Part shown: positions 11,880-21,985 of the stretch, piece by piece | Position numbering within the stretch: the first letter of the stretch is position 1 | How the letters are laid out: each line of letters starts with the position of its first letter | From: Ceratotherium simum simum | Taxonomy: Eukaryota > Chordata > Mammalia > Perissodactyla > Rhinocerotidae | Direction of reading: 5' to 3' | Assembly (NCBI RefSeq): GCF_000283155.1 | Contig: NW_004454177.1 | Coordinates: forward strand, 3,261,468-3,325,467 | DNA length: 64,000 nucleotides | Program-made: the position numbers and the translations under genes | The notes under the pieces: model-generated | The model's database searches: none | What the model was told of the DNA's origin: nothing | Seen by the model: the letters and a program-made list of their open reading frames with translations, nothing else

Positions 11880-12470
11880 ATTATTGTTTATAACAGTTCT
11901 ATTTGTAGTAGCCAAAAACTGGAAACAACCAAAATGTCTCTTGATAGACAGTGGTTAAGCAAACTGTGGTGCATCAACACCATGAAATACAACTCAGCAA
12001 TACAAGGAACAAACTACTGATTCATGCAACAAGTGGGATGGGTCTCAAGGGCATTCCACTGAGGGAAAGAAGTTAACCTCAAAAGGTCATACACTGTATG
12101 ATTCCACTTATATAACATTCTCGAAATTATAAAATTACAGAAATAGGGAGCAGATAAGTGGTTGCTAGTGGTGAGGGATGGTGGAGAGAAGGGCGGTGGG
12201 TGTGACTATAACATGGCAGCAGGGAGATCTTTGTGGTGATGAAATAGTGTTGTATCTTGATTGCAATGGGAGTTACACACATCTACACATGATTTGATAC
12301 ATTTGATATTTTAATATTCTGGTTTTGATATTATGCTGTAATTATGTAAGATGTAACCATTGAAGGAAATTGGGCTAAAGATACATGGTACCTTTTTGTA
12401 GTATCTTTGTGCCTTCATGTGAATCTATAATTATTTCAAAATAAAAAGTTACAAAATTTTTTTTAACCAG
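11880..12470 (+). mobile_element. L1 LINE 3' end
   Basis: It starts in the end of ORF2 ('GTAGCCAAAAACTGGAAACA', 'GTGGTTAAGCAAACTGTGGT') and runs through 'CATACACTGTATGATTCCAC' to an A-rich tail near 12465. There is no open frame. It is an old, 5'-truncated copy, antisense to GRIK4. Confidence 0.85.
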
Positions 12471-12529
12471 TTCTCTGAGATTCTTTCTACTCTCTAATGA
12501 GTGTGTCTATACTTCACAACAACCTTTCA

Positions 12530-12720
12530 CATTTCTTAATGCTTTACAGTTTCAAAATGCTTCCACATAGATTAAATGACATCATTTCAAAATTACAGCA
12601 ACTCCATGATGTAGCAGTCCTTACCCCTGTTTTACAGATAAGGAAATAAGGCTCGGTGCTTGTTGAACGGCACCCAGGTGGTGTGGCAAAGCTAGTGCTC
12701 CAACCTGACTCAATAAAATG
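12530..12720 (-). repeat. MIR SINE
   Basis: 'GTCCTTACCCCTGTTTTACA', 'GATAAGGAAATAAGGCTCGG' and 'CATCATTTCAAAATTACAGC' follow the reversed MIR. Confidence 0.6.
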
Positions 12721-13193
12721 TCTATAGACCTGTTTTCTCATCTGCAAAATAAGAGGATTTAGCAAAGATGGCCTCTGAAGGTGCATCGAGTTATAAAGTG
12801 GTAGGACACACGTACTTTTGCGCTCTAGCTGTCCTACTTCTGAGCCAGCAGAGACGTGTGGTAATGCAGAGACAGCATTGCAGGCCAATAAGTGGACCTA
12901 GAGAGGAGACTCATTCATCAGAGGAATCAGCGTTGTGTAGCTGGTGGCATGTGAATGGAGGCATTAGACTCCCCAAATTCCCATTCTCCCAAGGCTAAGA
13001 ATGGATGGGATGGGAATCCCAGTGGCTCTCGGACTTCCACGTTTCTGGGACGCCCTGTCTCTCTGGCTGGCTTCCGCTCCTCTGCTTCTGTTGTCTCTAC
13101 TCCCCATCTCCTGGGCTTCAGTCCGTCACACCCCACTGACCCTAATTAATGGTACTCTCTATGCTAGGGAGGTAAGCTGTGAAAATGTCTTAC

Positions 13194-13247
13194 CAGATTA
13201 GTGAAGATGTATGTGTAATAGGCTGACACCATCCCTAGTTCAGCTGC
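13194..13247 (-). CDS. GRIK4: GRIK4 54-bp coding exon (AAELGMVSAYYTYIFTNL)
   Basis: This exon is too short to show up as an open reading frame. I found it by looking for the next piece of GluK4 after 'TILLK'. On the minus strand it encodes exactly AAELGMVSAYYTYIFTNL, about residues 231-248, between acceptor CTTCCCTTTGCAG and donor GTAAGA. The equivalent exon in other kainate receptor genes is also 54 bp and encodes the same helix-strand segment of the second lobe. It is phase 0-0, so exon skipping would remove 18 residues without a frameshift. It lies 4,407 bp downstream, in transcript order, of the preceding exon. The next coding exon (starting near EFSLQRMDS in the human protein) was not seen between here and base 1. 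Confidence 0.95.
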
Positions 13248-13614
13248 CTGCAAAGGGAAGAGAAGGAGATTAGAGAGGAAAACAAGAACCCACTGGAAGT
13301 AACGAGCAGTGAGAGCTCCACGTGTCTGCCATTTGTCTGGCCCACCACCTTCGGCGCCAGGCAGAGTAAAACATCTTCATTGGTTCTTCTGTTGCCCTTT
13401 ACCTTGGAGGATGGAGGACAGAAACACTGGCCTCTAGAGTAGGGTCTCTCTACCTCCACCCCGCTCCTCCCCCTGCAGTAACACTCACAGTAGCTGATGT
13501 TCTCATGCACAACACATTCCCATGGACATAACCAGATATCGTGGAAACCAAAATGACTTTAAGGGAAATGAAGGAAATAATAAAACAGACTACAATAATT
13601 ATCTCCAAAACTAT

Positions 13615-13850
13615 TAACAATAACAACGGCAAACCTGTACCACTGTTTAGTATGTGCCAAGCACTAGAAAGCATTTTACTGGTGTTAACTCGATGAGCTA
13701 GGCCCTGTGATTCCTCCTCCACCCCCTATGTGACAGCTGAGGAAACTCAAACACCAAAAGGCTATGTAACTTGTACAAGATCACACATCTCATAACTAGA
13801 AAAGTCAAAATTAAAGCCAGGCAGTCTAATGTCAGTGCTTTTGGCCAAAT
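13615..13850 (-). repeat. MIR SINE
   Basis: 'CACTGTTTAGTATGTGCCAA', 'GACAGCTGAGGAAACTCAAA' and 'CTTGTACAAGATCACACATC' give a nearly complete reversed MIR about 370 bp upstream, in transcript order, of the 54-bp exon. Confidence 0.78.
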
Positions 13851-15389
13851 TCTACTCCTCCTGGAGGATTGTGATATTGATGGAACTAGTGACAACTCTG
13901 TTGGGGGCAGAGGCATAGATAGGAGAGTCTGCAGGTTGTAGGCAATTCCCAAATTAACTGGACCCCTGTCAGAAGCGAGTGAGCGAGACTCATAAGAGTA
14001 TTCTTAAATCTGCAGTAATGCAGGAAACAAGTGAATCATTTGCAAACTTTGGTCCTTTATTAGCAGTAAGGAACCAGTTGCTTGTGACATGCCTCACCCT
14101 TGGTCACAGCACACCACTGTGTCATCATCTCACAGTTGAGAACTGCCACTTCAGAACAGCCTCCCTTTTGTCTGATCTTTGCAGCCATCATAAATACCCC
14201 TCACTAGCCTTCCCTGTCAGTGTGCCTGGCTTTGAGTGTGACAGGTGCTATAGAAACTGACAGGAGATCACATAAATAATGAGCCCAGCTCTCCCCAGAG
14301 CCTTCTTCCCTCCTGACAGTCAGTTAGATTTTCATAATGTATCCTGCAGCCCTGGGGCATGGGGAAACCGTTTTTGTCATGACTATTGAGGTGCATGGGG
14401 GAGAAACAAGACCAGGGATGATTACATTATCCTCTAACATAGTGTCTATCTCCCAAGGAACGCCAATAAGTTTGAGCATTCTTATAGGTAGCCTCCCGGG
14501 CTCCTTGGAGAACAGGCTGGGGGTAATTATATCACCAGCATTCGAATGTGAAACTGAAGAGCAGAAGATCTTAGTCACGGGGAAAGACAGCATGGGGTCA
14601 CAGGGGAGCTCAAGGCCTCCCACATGAGGCTCCTTTTGCCAGCAAAGCTACCTTTCCTCCTCCACTTCCAAGAGGATGGGACGGCATGATGCCCACCCCA
14701 TCCCATGCCCCTCCCACACTGTCCATATAATAGCGCTGTTGCCTCTCACCACCACCTACGCCAATGGGAGCCCCCTGGTTACAGGGATGGACTGGGGGCT
14801 GGGGGGTGGGAGAGGGCACCGTCAGTGGTTAAAACCCATTTTGTGAAATCTGCTGTCCTAAAGATAAAAGGCAAGAGATCCTTGGTTTTTAAGACCTGAA
14901 TTCTGGGTAAACATGGAGTTCGTTGCTGGAACAGCCGCTCAATAAAGTAGGGGATTACTCTGCAAATCCTCCTGAAATCAAGAAGACAGCAGAGTGCTGC
15001 CAAGCTCCGGGGCCAGGCTCGCACGTGCACAAAGTCTCCCAGAGCTCCCTGCGCTCTCTGCTCACACTGCTTCCCACACGGAGTCCATCCTCCCTGAGGC
15101 CCCTGGAGGCCGTGTTGTAACTCTGGTGAAGGAGGAACACGGAACCCCGGAGAAGCATGCAGACTGAGTCCAGGCCTGATGCACAGCCTGCTCGACTGGG
15201 GCCACTAGGAATCAAATGGGGACAAAGGGAGCAGGGTTTCCTGACACCTCACTGGCCATTGATGGGTTTGGTACCAAGGTCACAAGAGCTAAGACCAACA
15301 GGTGGCCTCAGGGAAGCCTGCCACCGGCCACCCAGCAGAACTGTTTGCTAATAATGATCGTTACAAGCAGAGTTGCCTTCAAAAGCACA

Positions 15390-16030
15390 GCCATAAAAAA
15401 AAAAATTAAAATAGTTTTTAATGAAAATACCCAGTATTGGCAAGGGTGCTATAAGACACCTATACACTGCTGGTGGGAGTGTAAATTGTTACGGCCTTTC
15501 TAAGAGGCAATCTGGCAAATCATATCAAAATCCTTAAAAGCATGCATACATTTAAGTCAGTAATCCCGCTTCTAGAAATTTATGCTAAGAAATATTCATG
15601 AATGTGCATAAAGATTTATGTATAAAGATGTGCATCCTACCATTATTTATTACAGCAAAGATTGAAAACAACCTGTATCTCCAACAATGAAGGGATGGTT
15701 AAATAAATTACGGTACATCCATATGATAGGAAATGATGCAGCCATTAAAATACTTGTAGAAAAATATGTAACGACACGGGAAAAATGCATGGCATATAAT
15801 TAAGTGAAAAAGAAGCAGGTTGCAGAAGAGTATGTGTTGTGATAATAATTTTGAAAAAGAAAAAAATATGTCTATAAAGGCAGAAAGGATAGACATCAAA
15901 ATTTAACAGTGGTTATCTCTGGGTGATGGAAATGTGAATGGTTTTTATTTTCTTCTATGTGTTTTGCTGTACTTTCCAAAATTTCAACAATGAACTGGAC
16001 ATACTATTAAAAAGAAAATAAAAAAAAAGA
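15390..16030 (+). mobile_element. L1 LINE 3' end (old L1M type)
   Basis: It contains 'CAGTATTGGCAAGGGTGC', 'CACTGCTGGTGGGAGTGTAA' and 'GTTAAATAAATTACGGTAC'. It ends 'GTGGTTATCTCTGGGTGATG' and 'TACTTTCCAAAATTTC' before an A-rich tail. The copy is decayed and antisense to GRIK4. Confidence 0.85.
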
Positions 16031-16338
16031 GCTCAACCACGTATGCTGAGAGCCATAAAATATTCCCGGGCAAGGGCTGACCCTAAAAGGCTTCCACCTG
16101 GGGGCTGTTCAGGTACTCCAGCTCCCGCCCACAGAAATGTGCATTCTGACTTGTCTTCCTCAAGGGGGCTGGGGGAACATCTAATTCACTCTTTACTCCC
16201 ACCTTCCCTGAGGACTCCTCAGCCTGTACCCCTTTGCCCTGAAACTTGTAAGAGCTTTTCCATCCTTGATGACTTCATTGATCATAGCCCCACAGAGAAG
16301 AAATAAAAAGGAAGAAAAGAGAAAAATTCTGTGTTCGA

Positions 16339-16340
<2 letters not shown>

Positions 16341-16377
<37 letters not shown>
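16341..16377. repeat. GT microsatellite followed by GA
   Basis: About 14 uninterrupted GT units followed by a short GA run. Confidence 0.97.
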
Positions 16378-16999
16378 TTGGGGACATGCACACAGACAGA
16401 CGTGGGTTTGGAGCCATGGAAAATTACTATAGCAACGGGCTGAGGGGACAGCCCTCCCTACTCAGAGAACTCATTCAAATTTCTTATTAACTCTGGGACA
16501 AAAACTAGCTGGGAAGGGGAGGTTCGAGACGGAGGGAGGGAGGGGAAGAGACAATCATCTGAGTGTCCGCTGGGCTCCGCACAGCTTGGCAGAGGTTAAC
16601 GAGGAGCCTCGCTCCCCCAGAGAAGATGGCAGGTTGTGTTTAAATGTGCAATTAAAATGGCATTAGAAGAGGCCAGTGAACCTGGAGAGGCTGGGGGAGC
16701 TGCTGGGAGGCACGGAGGAGGCTGGGAGCAGGGTCTACTCTGGGGTTGCATGCCTAGCCCAGCCACCAGCCCAGGAATTGGTGCCAGGTGACTGCAATGC
16801 TGCCCAGCTGTTTCCAGCTGTTTGCCCAGCATGGACCCCCCAGGCACCTGACTTCTTTCTCTGTCTCTCTCTCTCTCAGATTGGCCTCACTCGCAGAGTT
16901 CCGGTTTCCATGTGTGTATGTTCTGATTCAGGGGCTGGCACCCTCCCTTGGTATTCCAGAGGGTAGGAGAAGCTTCCTGATTTGCTTCAGAGACAACTG

Positions 17000-17170
17000 G
17001 TGCAGGTTCAGCTCTGCCCCTTACAGGGCTGGGCCTTGGACAAAGCTGTTAATCTCTCCGAGTCTCAGTTTCTTCATCTGTCAAGTGCAGATATTATACC
17101 AGCCTCACACAGTCATTGAGAGGATTACATTAGGAAATTACACAGCAGCACTTGGTAAACTGTAGTACCC
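17000..17170 (+). repeat. MIR SINE
   Basis: 'CTCCGAGTCTCAGTTTCTTC', 'ATCTGTCAAGTGCAGATATT' and 'GAGAGGATTACATTAGG' match the MIR core and 3' part. Confidence 0.75.
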
Positions 17171-17295
17171 TGTGTAAGGATTACAAACAGGGCCAACATT
17201 CAGCAATACACACTGATGTGACTGCCCTGGTTGTCAAAATATGGAAATACTTCCATACCGCTTGGCACATAGTCTCTGCCCCAAGACCCCCAGTG

Positions 17296-17318
17296 CCCCA
17301 CCCCCACCCCCACCCCCC
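17296..17318 (-). other. G-quadruplex-forming tract on the transcript strand
   Basis: The plus strand is four runs of four to six C separated by single A. The minus strand, which is GRIK4 sense, therefore has four runs of at least four G with one-base T/U loops, a strong G-quadruplex motif. It lies 336 bp after the donor of the exon at 17655. Confidence 0.85.
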
Positions 17319-17654
17319 GAGCCCCTCCTAGGAACCCATGGACCTTGCCACAGAGCCCTGGCAGGTTCTAGGTTAGGCTAGTGTCTCTGTTGGTGCTGCC
17401 CTCCTGTACCAGGAGTTAAGTATTTTTACATCACCCTCATCCTGATTCCTCCTTTCAGCTTTCAGGAGCCCTCCATTGAAACTGAAGGACCGAAAGATTT
17501 GTCTGGGTTCAGAGGCCTAGCCCAGGGCTCCTCAAGCCATGTCCCAGGAGGACACCCAAGGCAAGGAGGGAGGAGGGTGCCAGCTCACAGGGAGGAGAGA
17601 GGAGGGAGGAGGATGCTCTGCGCCCACCAGCACCCGCCCCGGCCCGGCTCCCAC

Positions 17655-17833
17655 CTTCAGGAGGATGGTGTGGGACATGGAGGCGTTGGCATGGATGATG
17701 ATGGTGGCTGTCTTGTCGTCCCGGATCTCCTTGAGGAGCGGGGTGGGGTCCCGGGTGTCATCCAGCATCCGGACTGAGAGGGTATCCTTGGAGATAAGGA
17801 ATTGCCGGAGCAGCTTCTCGAGGTTTAAAAGGC
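17655..17833 (-). CDS. GRIK4: GRIK4 coding exon, amino-terminal domain ([15 protein letters not shown])
   Basis: This 179-bp minus-strand exon encodes about residues 171-230. It reads [38 protein letters not shown], then [21 protein letters not shown]. 'MLDD(S/T)[14 protein letters not shown]' is shared by GluK4 and GluK5, while '[13 protein letters not shown]' and '[16 protein letters not shown]' match GluK4 as I recall it, which decides the gene. N-A-S in 'HANAS' is a second N-glycosylation sequon. The acceptor is CTTCCCCTCCAG. The donor GTGGGA fits the consensus less well than the other four because it has G at +4. It enters in phase 1, completing Cys, and leaves in phase 0. The intron to the previous exon is 9,583 bp. 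Confidence 0.97.
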
Positions 17834-18164
17834 CTGGAGGGGAAGAGAGGATGAAGCCCCTGAGGGTCCACAGGGCTGCCTTGTGAGACACTGGGGCAAA
17901 GCAGGTCAAGGGAAGACCTGGGCCCGAGGCAGGGTGGTGGGTCTGGCCCCACCACTGGCACTAAGCAGCCGCATCTTAACCTGAGCAAGTTTCTTAACGG
18001 CTGTGGGCTTCTTTCTAAAATAAAAAGAATGCTCCTGAGCTCCCACTGCTTCCCCCAACTCCCTCGGGAATGCCCTTTTAAAGTGGAGAATGAGGCTTCC
18101 TGAGCAGGATGGGAGAATCCCCCCTCCTCACAGCCCTCGGGAGCAGAGCTGCCCGGTGGCCAAG

Positions 18165-18380
18165 ACCCGGGTTCAGAGACCTCCAGGCCTGGGTTTCTTT
18201 CCCTAACTTGGCCACTAACCCACTCTGTGACCTTTCCATGTGGCCAGGTCTCTTGGCCTCAGTTTCTTCACCTGAGAAATGAGAATACTAACAGCGGCCA
18301 GCCGCAGGGCTATGGCGAGGATGAAATAAGGTAACAAGTAAAGTGCTTGGGCCCGAGCCCCGCACGTGGTAAACCCCAGA
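18165..18380 (+). repeat. MIR SINE
   Basis: 'GGCCACTAACCCACTCTGTG', 'GGCCTCAGTTTCTTCACCTG' and 'GGATGAAATAAGGTAACAAG' match MIR end to end. Confidence 0.78.
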
Positions 18381-18814
18381 CGTGTTACAGCTGGCTCTAC
18401 TAAAGCCTTCCATTCCACTGTGGGGGTGGGGGAGCAGTTCCCTCAAGGTCACAAGGCCCAGAAAATAGGTCCAGCAAAACCCTTGAACTCCTCAGGACAC
18501 AAGCTGCATTGAGACAAGGTATTATTATGATCTTAAAAGAACAGCCTTTGAATTGCACTCCAGCAGGCAATAATGTGGGCCCAAAACAACGGAAGATGGG
18601 ACTGCGAGCTACGGACTCTTCCCCTCGCCCCTACTTAGGGGCAGTGGAGGGAGGAGGAGGTTGGAATGTGTCCCTGAGAGACAGGGTCTTTCTTCTGCTT
18701 TGTCTCTGAAAGGTAGGCCAGGGGCAGGGTGGGAGTGGGAGTCCCCTGGGAAAATAGTGGTCTCAATTCCAATGGAAAGAGACCTACAGGCATTTGCTCC
18801 CAAAAGCAATGACA

Positions 18815-18970
18815 AGAGTAACATTTATTGAGTCCGTACTGTGTTCCAGGTAATGGGCTAAACATTCGACAGGCCTCATCTCATGTAAGCCCTCATGACA
18901 ATCCTATAACGTATTATAATCCCACGGCACAGAGGAGGACGTGAGGCGGGGAGATGAGTGACTCTCCCGG
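18815..18970 (-). repeat. MIR SINE fragment
   Basis: 'AACATTTATTGAGTCCGTAC', 'TGTGTTCCAGGTAATGGGCT' and 'CCCTCATGACAATCCTATAA' are the reversed MIR 3' part and core. Confidence 0.72.
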
Positions 18971-19839
18971 ACGCCGTCTCCACACACTGTGGATGGTGTG
19001 GGAAGGACTGGCTCTCTAACCAATCAAAGTCCCCAGGCTCCAATTTCTGTAACGGCTAAGGGGATATTAAATGCAGGGATGTCTTGAATACGACCCCCAA
19101 GACTCCCCCCTGCACAGGTTACTTACCCTCCTGCCCCTTGAGGATCAAAAGGTAAGAGAGAGGGGGCTCTGAAGAGCATCATATCCACCTTCCTCATTTT
19201 GTAGGGAGGTGACAGGACGTGCCCAGTCACACAGGGACACAGCTGGGACCAGAATTCCCATTTTCTCATCTCCATCCAACCCTCTTCCCATGAGACCAGG
19301 CTGCCTCTTAGGACAAACACAGCAGGGGGCAGCAGGCACAGAACCCAGAGGAGGCCCGAGGACATGCGCCTCCGGACTTGGGGAGGAAAGCCCACTTGGT
19401 ATGTGGTTTTAACAAGAAAAAAGTAGCAGGGTGGAGCACAAGGGCCTGACATGACGGAGACAGGAGCTCTGGGAAAATGGTGCCAACCCCTATCCTCCCA
19501 TCACAGGTCCTGAGGAGACGGTCCAGAGAGCTGGAGGCTGCGGCAGTGACGGGGAAACCCTGGGAGGGCCTGTTATTCACAAAGAGGCGTCAAAAATGGT
19601 CCAGCTGTGCAAGCCACAACATCAGGTTGGCCTTTCCTTCCTCCTCCAACAGGCCCTCGACAGAGATTTGTAAAGATCCACAGCCATCTGTGCCCCATGC
19701 AGCCCCTCACCACTGGCCTCTATCAAGAGTGGCACGTCTGCTTCCTTCATTAACTAAAATTTCACTTTACTCTAATCACCACTTGGTTTCGAAGTAGCTT
19801 CACTATGTTGCTGGGCACTTCCTGCCATTCCTGATGTGG

Positions 19840-19970
19840 AAGATCTGGATTCAACCTCAAGGTCAGCCCTCTCTGGCTGTGTGACCTTGAGAAGTCATCT
19901 AACCTCTTCAGGGCTCCATTTTTCATCTGTAAAATGGGTGTAACAGGTGAGAACTCACTGAAATCCTATG
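19840..19970 (+). repeat. MIR SINE fragment
   Basis: 'CTGGCTGTGTGACCTTGAGA', 'AGTCATCTAACCTCTTCAGG' and 'TTCATCTGTAAAATGGGTGT' are diagnostic of the MIR core. Confidence 0.85.
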
Positions 19971-20084
19971 CGGAAGCACCCCGAGAGCTGGAGTGTGTGG
20001 TATCGATTCTTGTATTTACTCATCCTCACAAGAGCTCAAAGGGCAGGCGTGGCTCGGTGAGGCAGAACGAAGAAGGAGGAGAGT

Positions 20085-20220
20085 ACAAATCTGTTCAACC
20101 GACACTCTCTGCCCTAAGTGCAGGCACTGGGCCAAGACACCAGCAGAGAAATGGATCAGACACAGACCTTGCCCTCCAGGAGCTCAGAGTCCAGGGACTT
20201 GCAGCTAAATCTATAACGAA
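20085..20220 (-). mobile_element. L2 LINE 3' relic, minus orientation
   Basis: 'GTGCAGGCACTGGGCCAAGA', 'CAGACACAGACCTTGCCCTC' and 'CCAGGAGCTCAGAGTCCAGG' follow the reversed L2 3' UTR pattern. Confidence 0.55.
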
Positions 20221-21039
20221 GTTCAAATCAAGTAGCTATTTTGTTTGATGTCCTAAATAATCTGGTTTTCTATGGGGCAGCCTCATTCTGTCCTATATGT
20301 AAAATGGAGGGAATATTCACACCCTTCCTCAGAGATGATGTAAAAAGCAAAATCCCACCTGCACAAAGGTCTGAGTACCTGACCTACAAGACACTCTAGC
20401 AAGGAGGTTGCGGGTGGCCATGAAGCTGGTGCTCCTGGAGTCTCGGCCGTCCCCTTGGCTCAAGAAGAGATCTGCGTGGGCATCCTATGGGGGAGGAAGC
20501 ACTGCAGCTGGATGGGTGAGTAAAGGAGGGGTGGCAGAGGGAACCCCACAGTTCCTAGAATGTAGCAGGAGAATCTCTGGTGCTTGACTGGGAAAGAGGC
20601 CAAATCCCCTAGGATCCTCCAGACGGGCAATGAAATTCAGTGGGACGAGACAGAAAAGCCTGGGGGATGACAGTAGGATTATGCACAGCATGGAGATGCC
20701 CGGCCATGGCAGCCCAGGGGCCCTTCACCTCTTTAAAATTGGCAGGTGCACCAAGCTCCCAGGGAAAAGATTCCCCCAGATGAACTGGGGACCCTACTCC
20801 AATCAATGCCCAGCATGCCCCATCCCGCTGTCCCTTGGGGTGCTCTGCTGCCCTTTAAACGAGGAAGCAGCACCCTCCAGCTCACCCAACACACACTCTG
20901 TGTGCTGAGAGGCAGGGCAGGAGAGGGGAGGGGAGAAAGGCAGGGAGTCCTCGGGAGGTCTGCATCCCCACCCAGGATCTCCTTTCCGTCACTCGTTTCC
21001 CAGCCTGGACCGCACCTGGCTGCAAAAAGAGCACAAGGT

Positions 21040-21225
21040 CTGGACGTGAATCCCAGCTCCAGCATGCCAGGTAGTGAGTCAGTGTGGGCAATTCCCCCCA
21101 CCCCACCACATTTGAGTGTCCTTATCTGTAAAATAAGGGTGATAACCACCTGACAGGGGGAGTAAGAGGATGTCACGTAAGCAGAAGAGTGTCTGTCACC
21201 TAGAAGGTGCTTCACAAATCTGGTT
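21040..21225 (+). repeat. MIR SINE
   Basis: 'GTGAATCCCAGCTCCAGCAT', 'GTCCTTATCTGTAAAATAAG' and 'CTAGAAGGTGCTTCACAAAT' follow MIR. Confidence 0.65.
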
Positions 21226-21639
21226 TCTATTCTGCCCTCCCCCACCCATGCACATCCTAACCATCCTTCACCCCACCTTCTCCCTGAAACCTCCTCTCCA
21301 TTCTCCAGCCTCTACCCACTTCTCACTTCTCCCAATTCTTACCCAATTCATAAAATATACCCTTGGTTCTAAACCATACAAAATATCTGATAGCATATAC
21401 ATATGCATTTACGTATATATATCACTATATATAACATATACTAATTACTTCACAGCCTTAGGTAGGGATCCCATTTCAAACTTCTCTGCACATTCCCCGT
21501 GTGAGGCAGGGTGCACGGTGCTTGCTGGTGGACTGAACTAGAAACTCTGGAGAGAAGAGCGAGATTCTACACCCTAACAGACCAGGAGAGCAGCAGTGCC
21601 GGGGGGGAACGGACACCACGTCACTTGAGGAACAGTTGA

Positions 21640-21985
21640 AGGAAAGGGGTGCCTGCGTGAGGAAGAATGGGACGGGCTGTCACGAGACAGAATTGCTCTT
21701 GGCAGCCTCAAGGACTACACCAGGAAAAAGGAGTGGATGAAAGTCATAGGGAGACGCACTTAGCTCAACCTAAGGAACAACCTCTGTTCAGGCTGTCTAA
21801 AGATGCAGTGGGCTGTGTCATAAGGCAGTGAGTTCCCCATCCCCGGAGGTAGTCAAGGAAAGACTGAAGCCCCTCTTGAGGATTTTTGTAGAGGGAATTA
21901 AACCAGTGGATGGAGAGTAGAACTAGAAGAATGTGATGTCTTTCCAGCCCACAGATTCTCTAATTTTATGAATCAGAAGAGGATA
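21640..21985 (+). mobile_element. L3/CR1 LINE 3' relic
   Basis: It contains 'CTGTCTAAAGATGCAGTGGG', 'TGTGTCATAAGGCAGTGAGT', 'TCCCCATCCCCGGAGGTAGT', 'TTTGTAGAGGGAATTAAACC' and 'GATTCTCTAATTTTATGAAT', the order seen at CR1/L3 3' ends. It is very old and has no coding frame. Confidence 0.65.

Larger units (their letters stand above)
1..13193. other. GRIK4 intron downstream of the 54-bp exon (partial)
   Basis: No coding exon was seen here. The recognised contents are L2 and MIR relics, an L1 inserted in a MIR (3334-4551), two successive L1 3' ends (6262-7618) separated by an ERE SINE, a second ERE (9690-9984), an L1 3' end (11880-12470) and a TG-rich microsatellite (1251-1320). Stretches with nothing I recognise include 640-1250, 1720-2400, 4700-6010, 7620-8860, 9060-9675, 10180-11480 and 12720-13193. 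The blocks at 5150-5300 and 8560-8690 are AT-rich, repeat-free and may be regulatory. The intron continues past base 1. Confidence 0.85.
13248..17654. other. GRIK4 intron, 4,407 bp, between exons at 13194 and 17655
   Basis: The ends are GT..AG on the minus strand: donor GTGGGA next to 17655, acceptor TTTGCAG next to 13247. It contains MIR copies (13615-13850, 17000-17170), an L1 3' end (15390-16030), a GT/GA microsatellite (16341-16377), a G-rich stretch near 16520-16552 and a C-rich, G-quadruplex-forming tract (17296-17318). I recognise nothing in 13850-15390 or in 16380-17000. Confidence 0.9.

Noticed and set aside
20380..20490. Possible extra GRIK4 exon (DAHADLFLSQGDGRDS in one minus frame)
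   Set aside because: The exons at 27417 and 17655 join directly in phase, completing Cys, so no exon is needed here. The reading does not resemble any kainate receptor.
20733..21245. 170-codon minus-strand open frame
   Set aside because: It overlaps a MIR and has no domain. It is a chance open frame.
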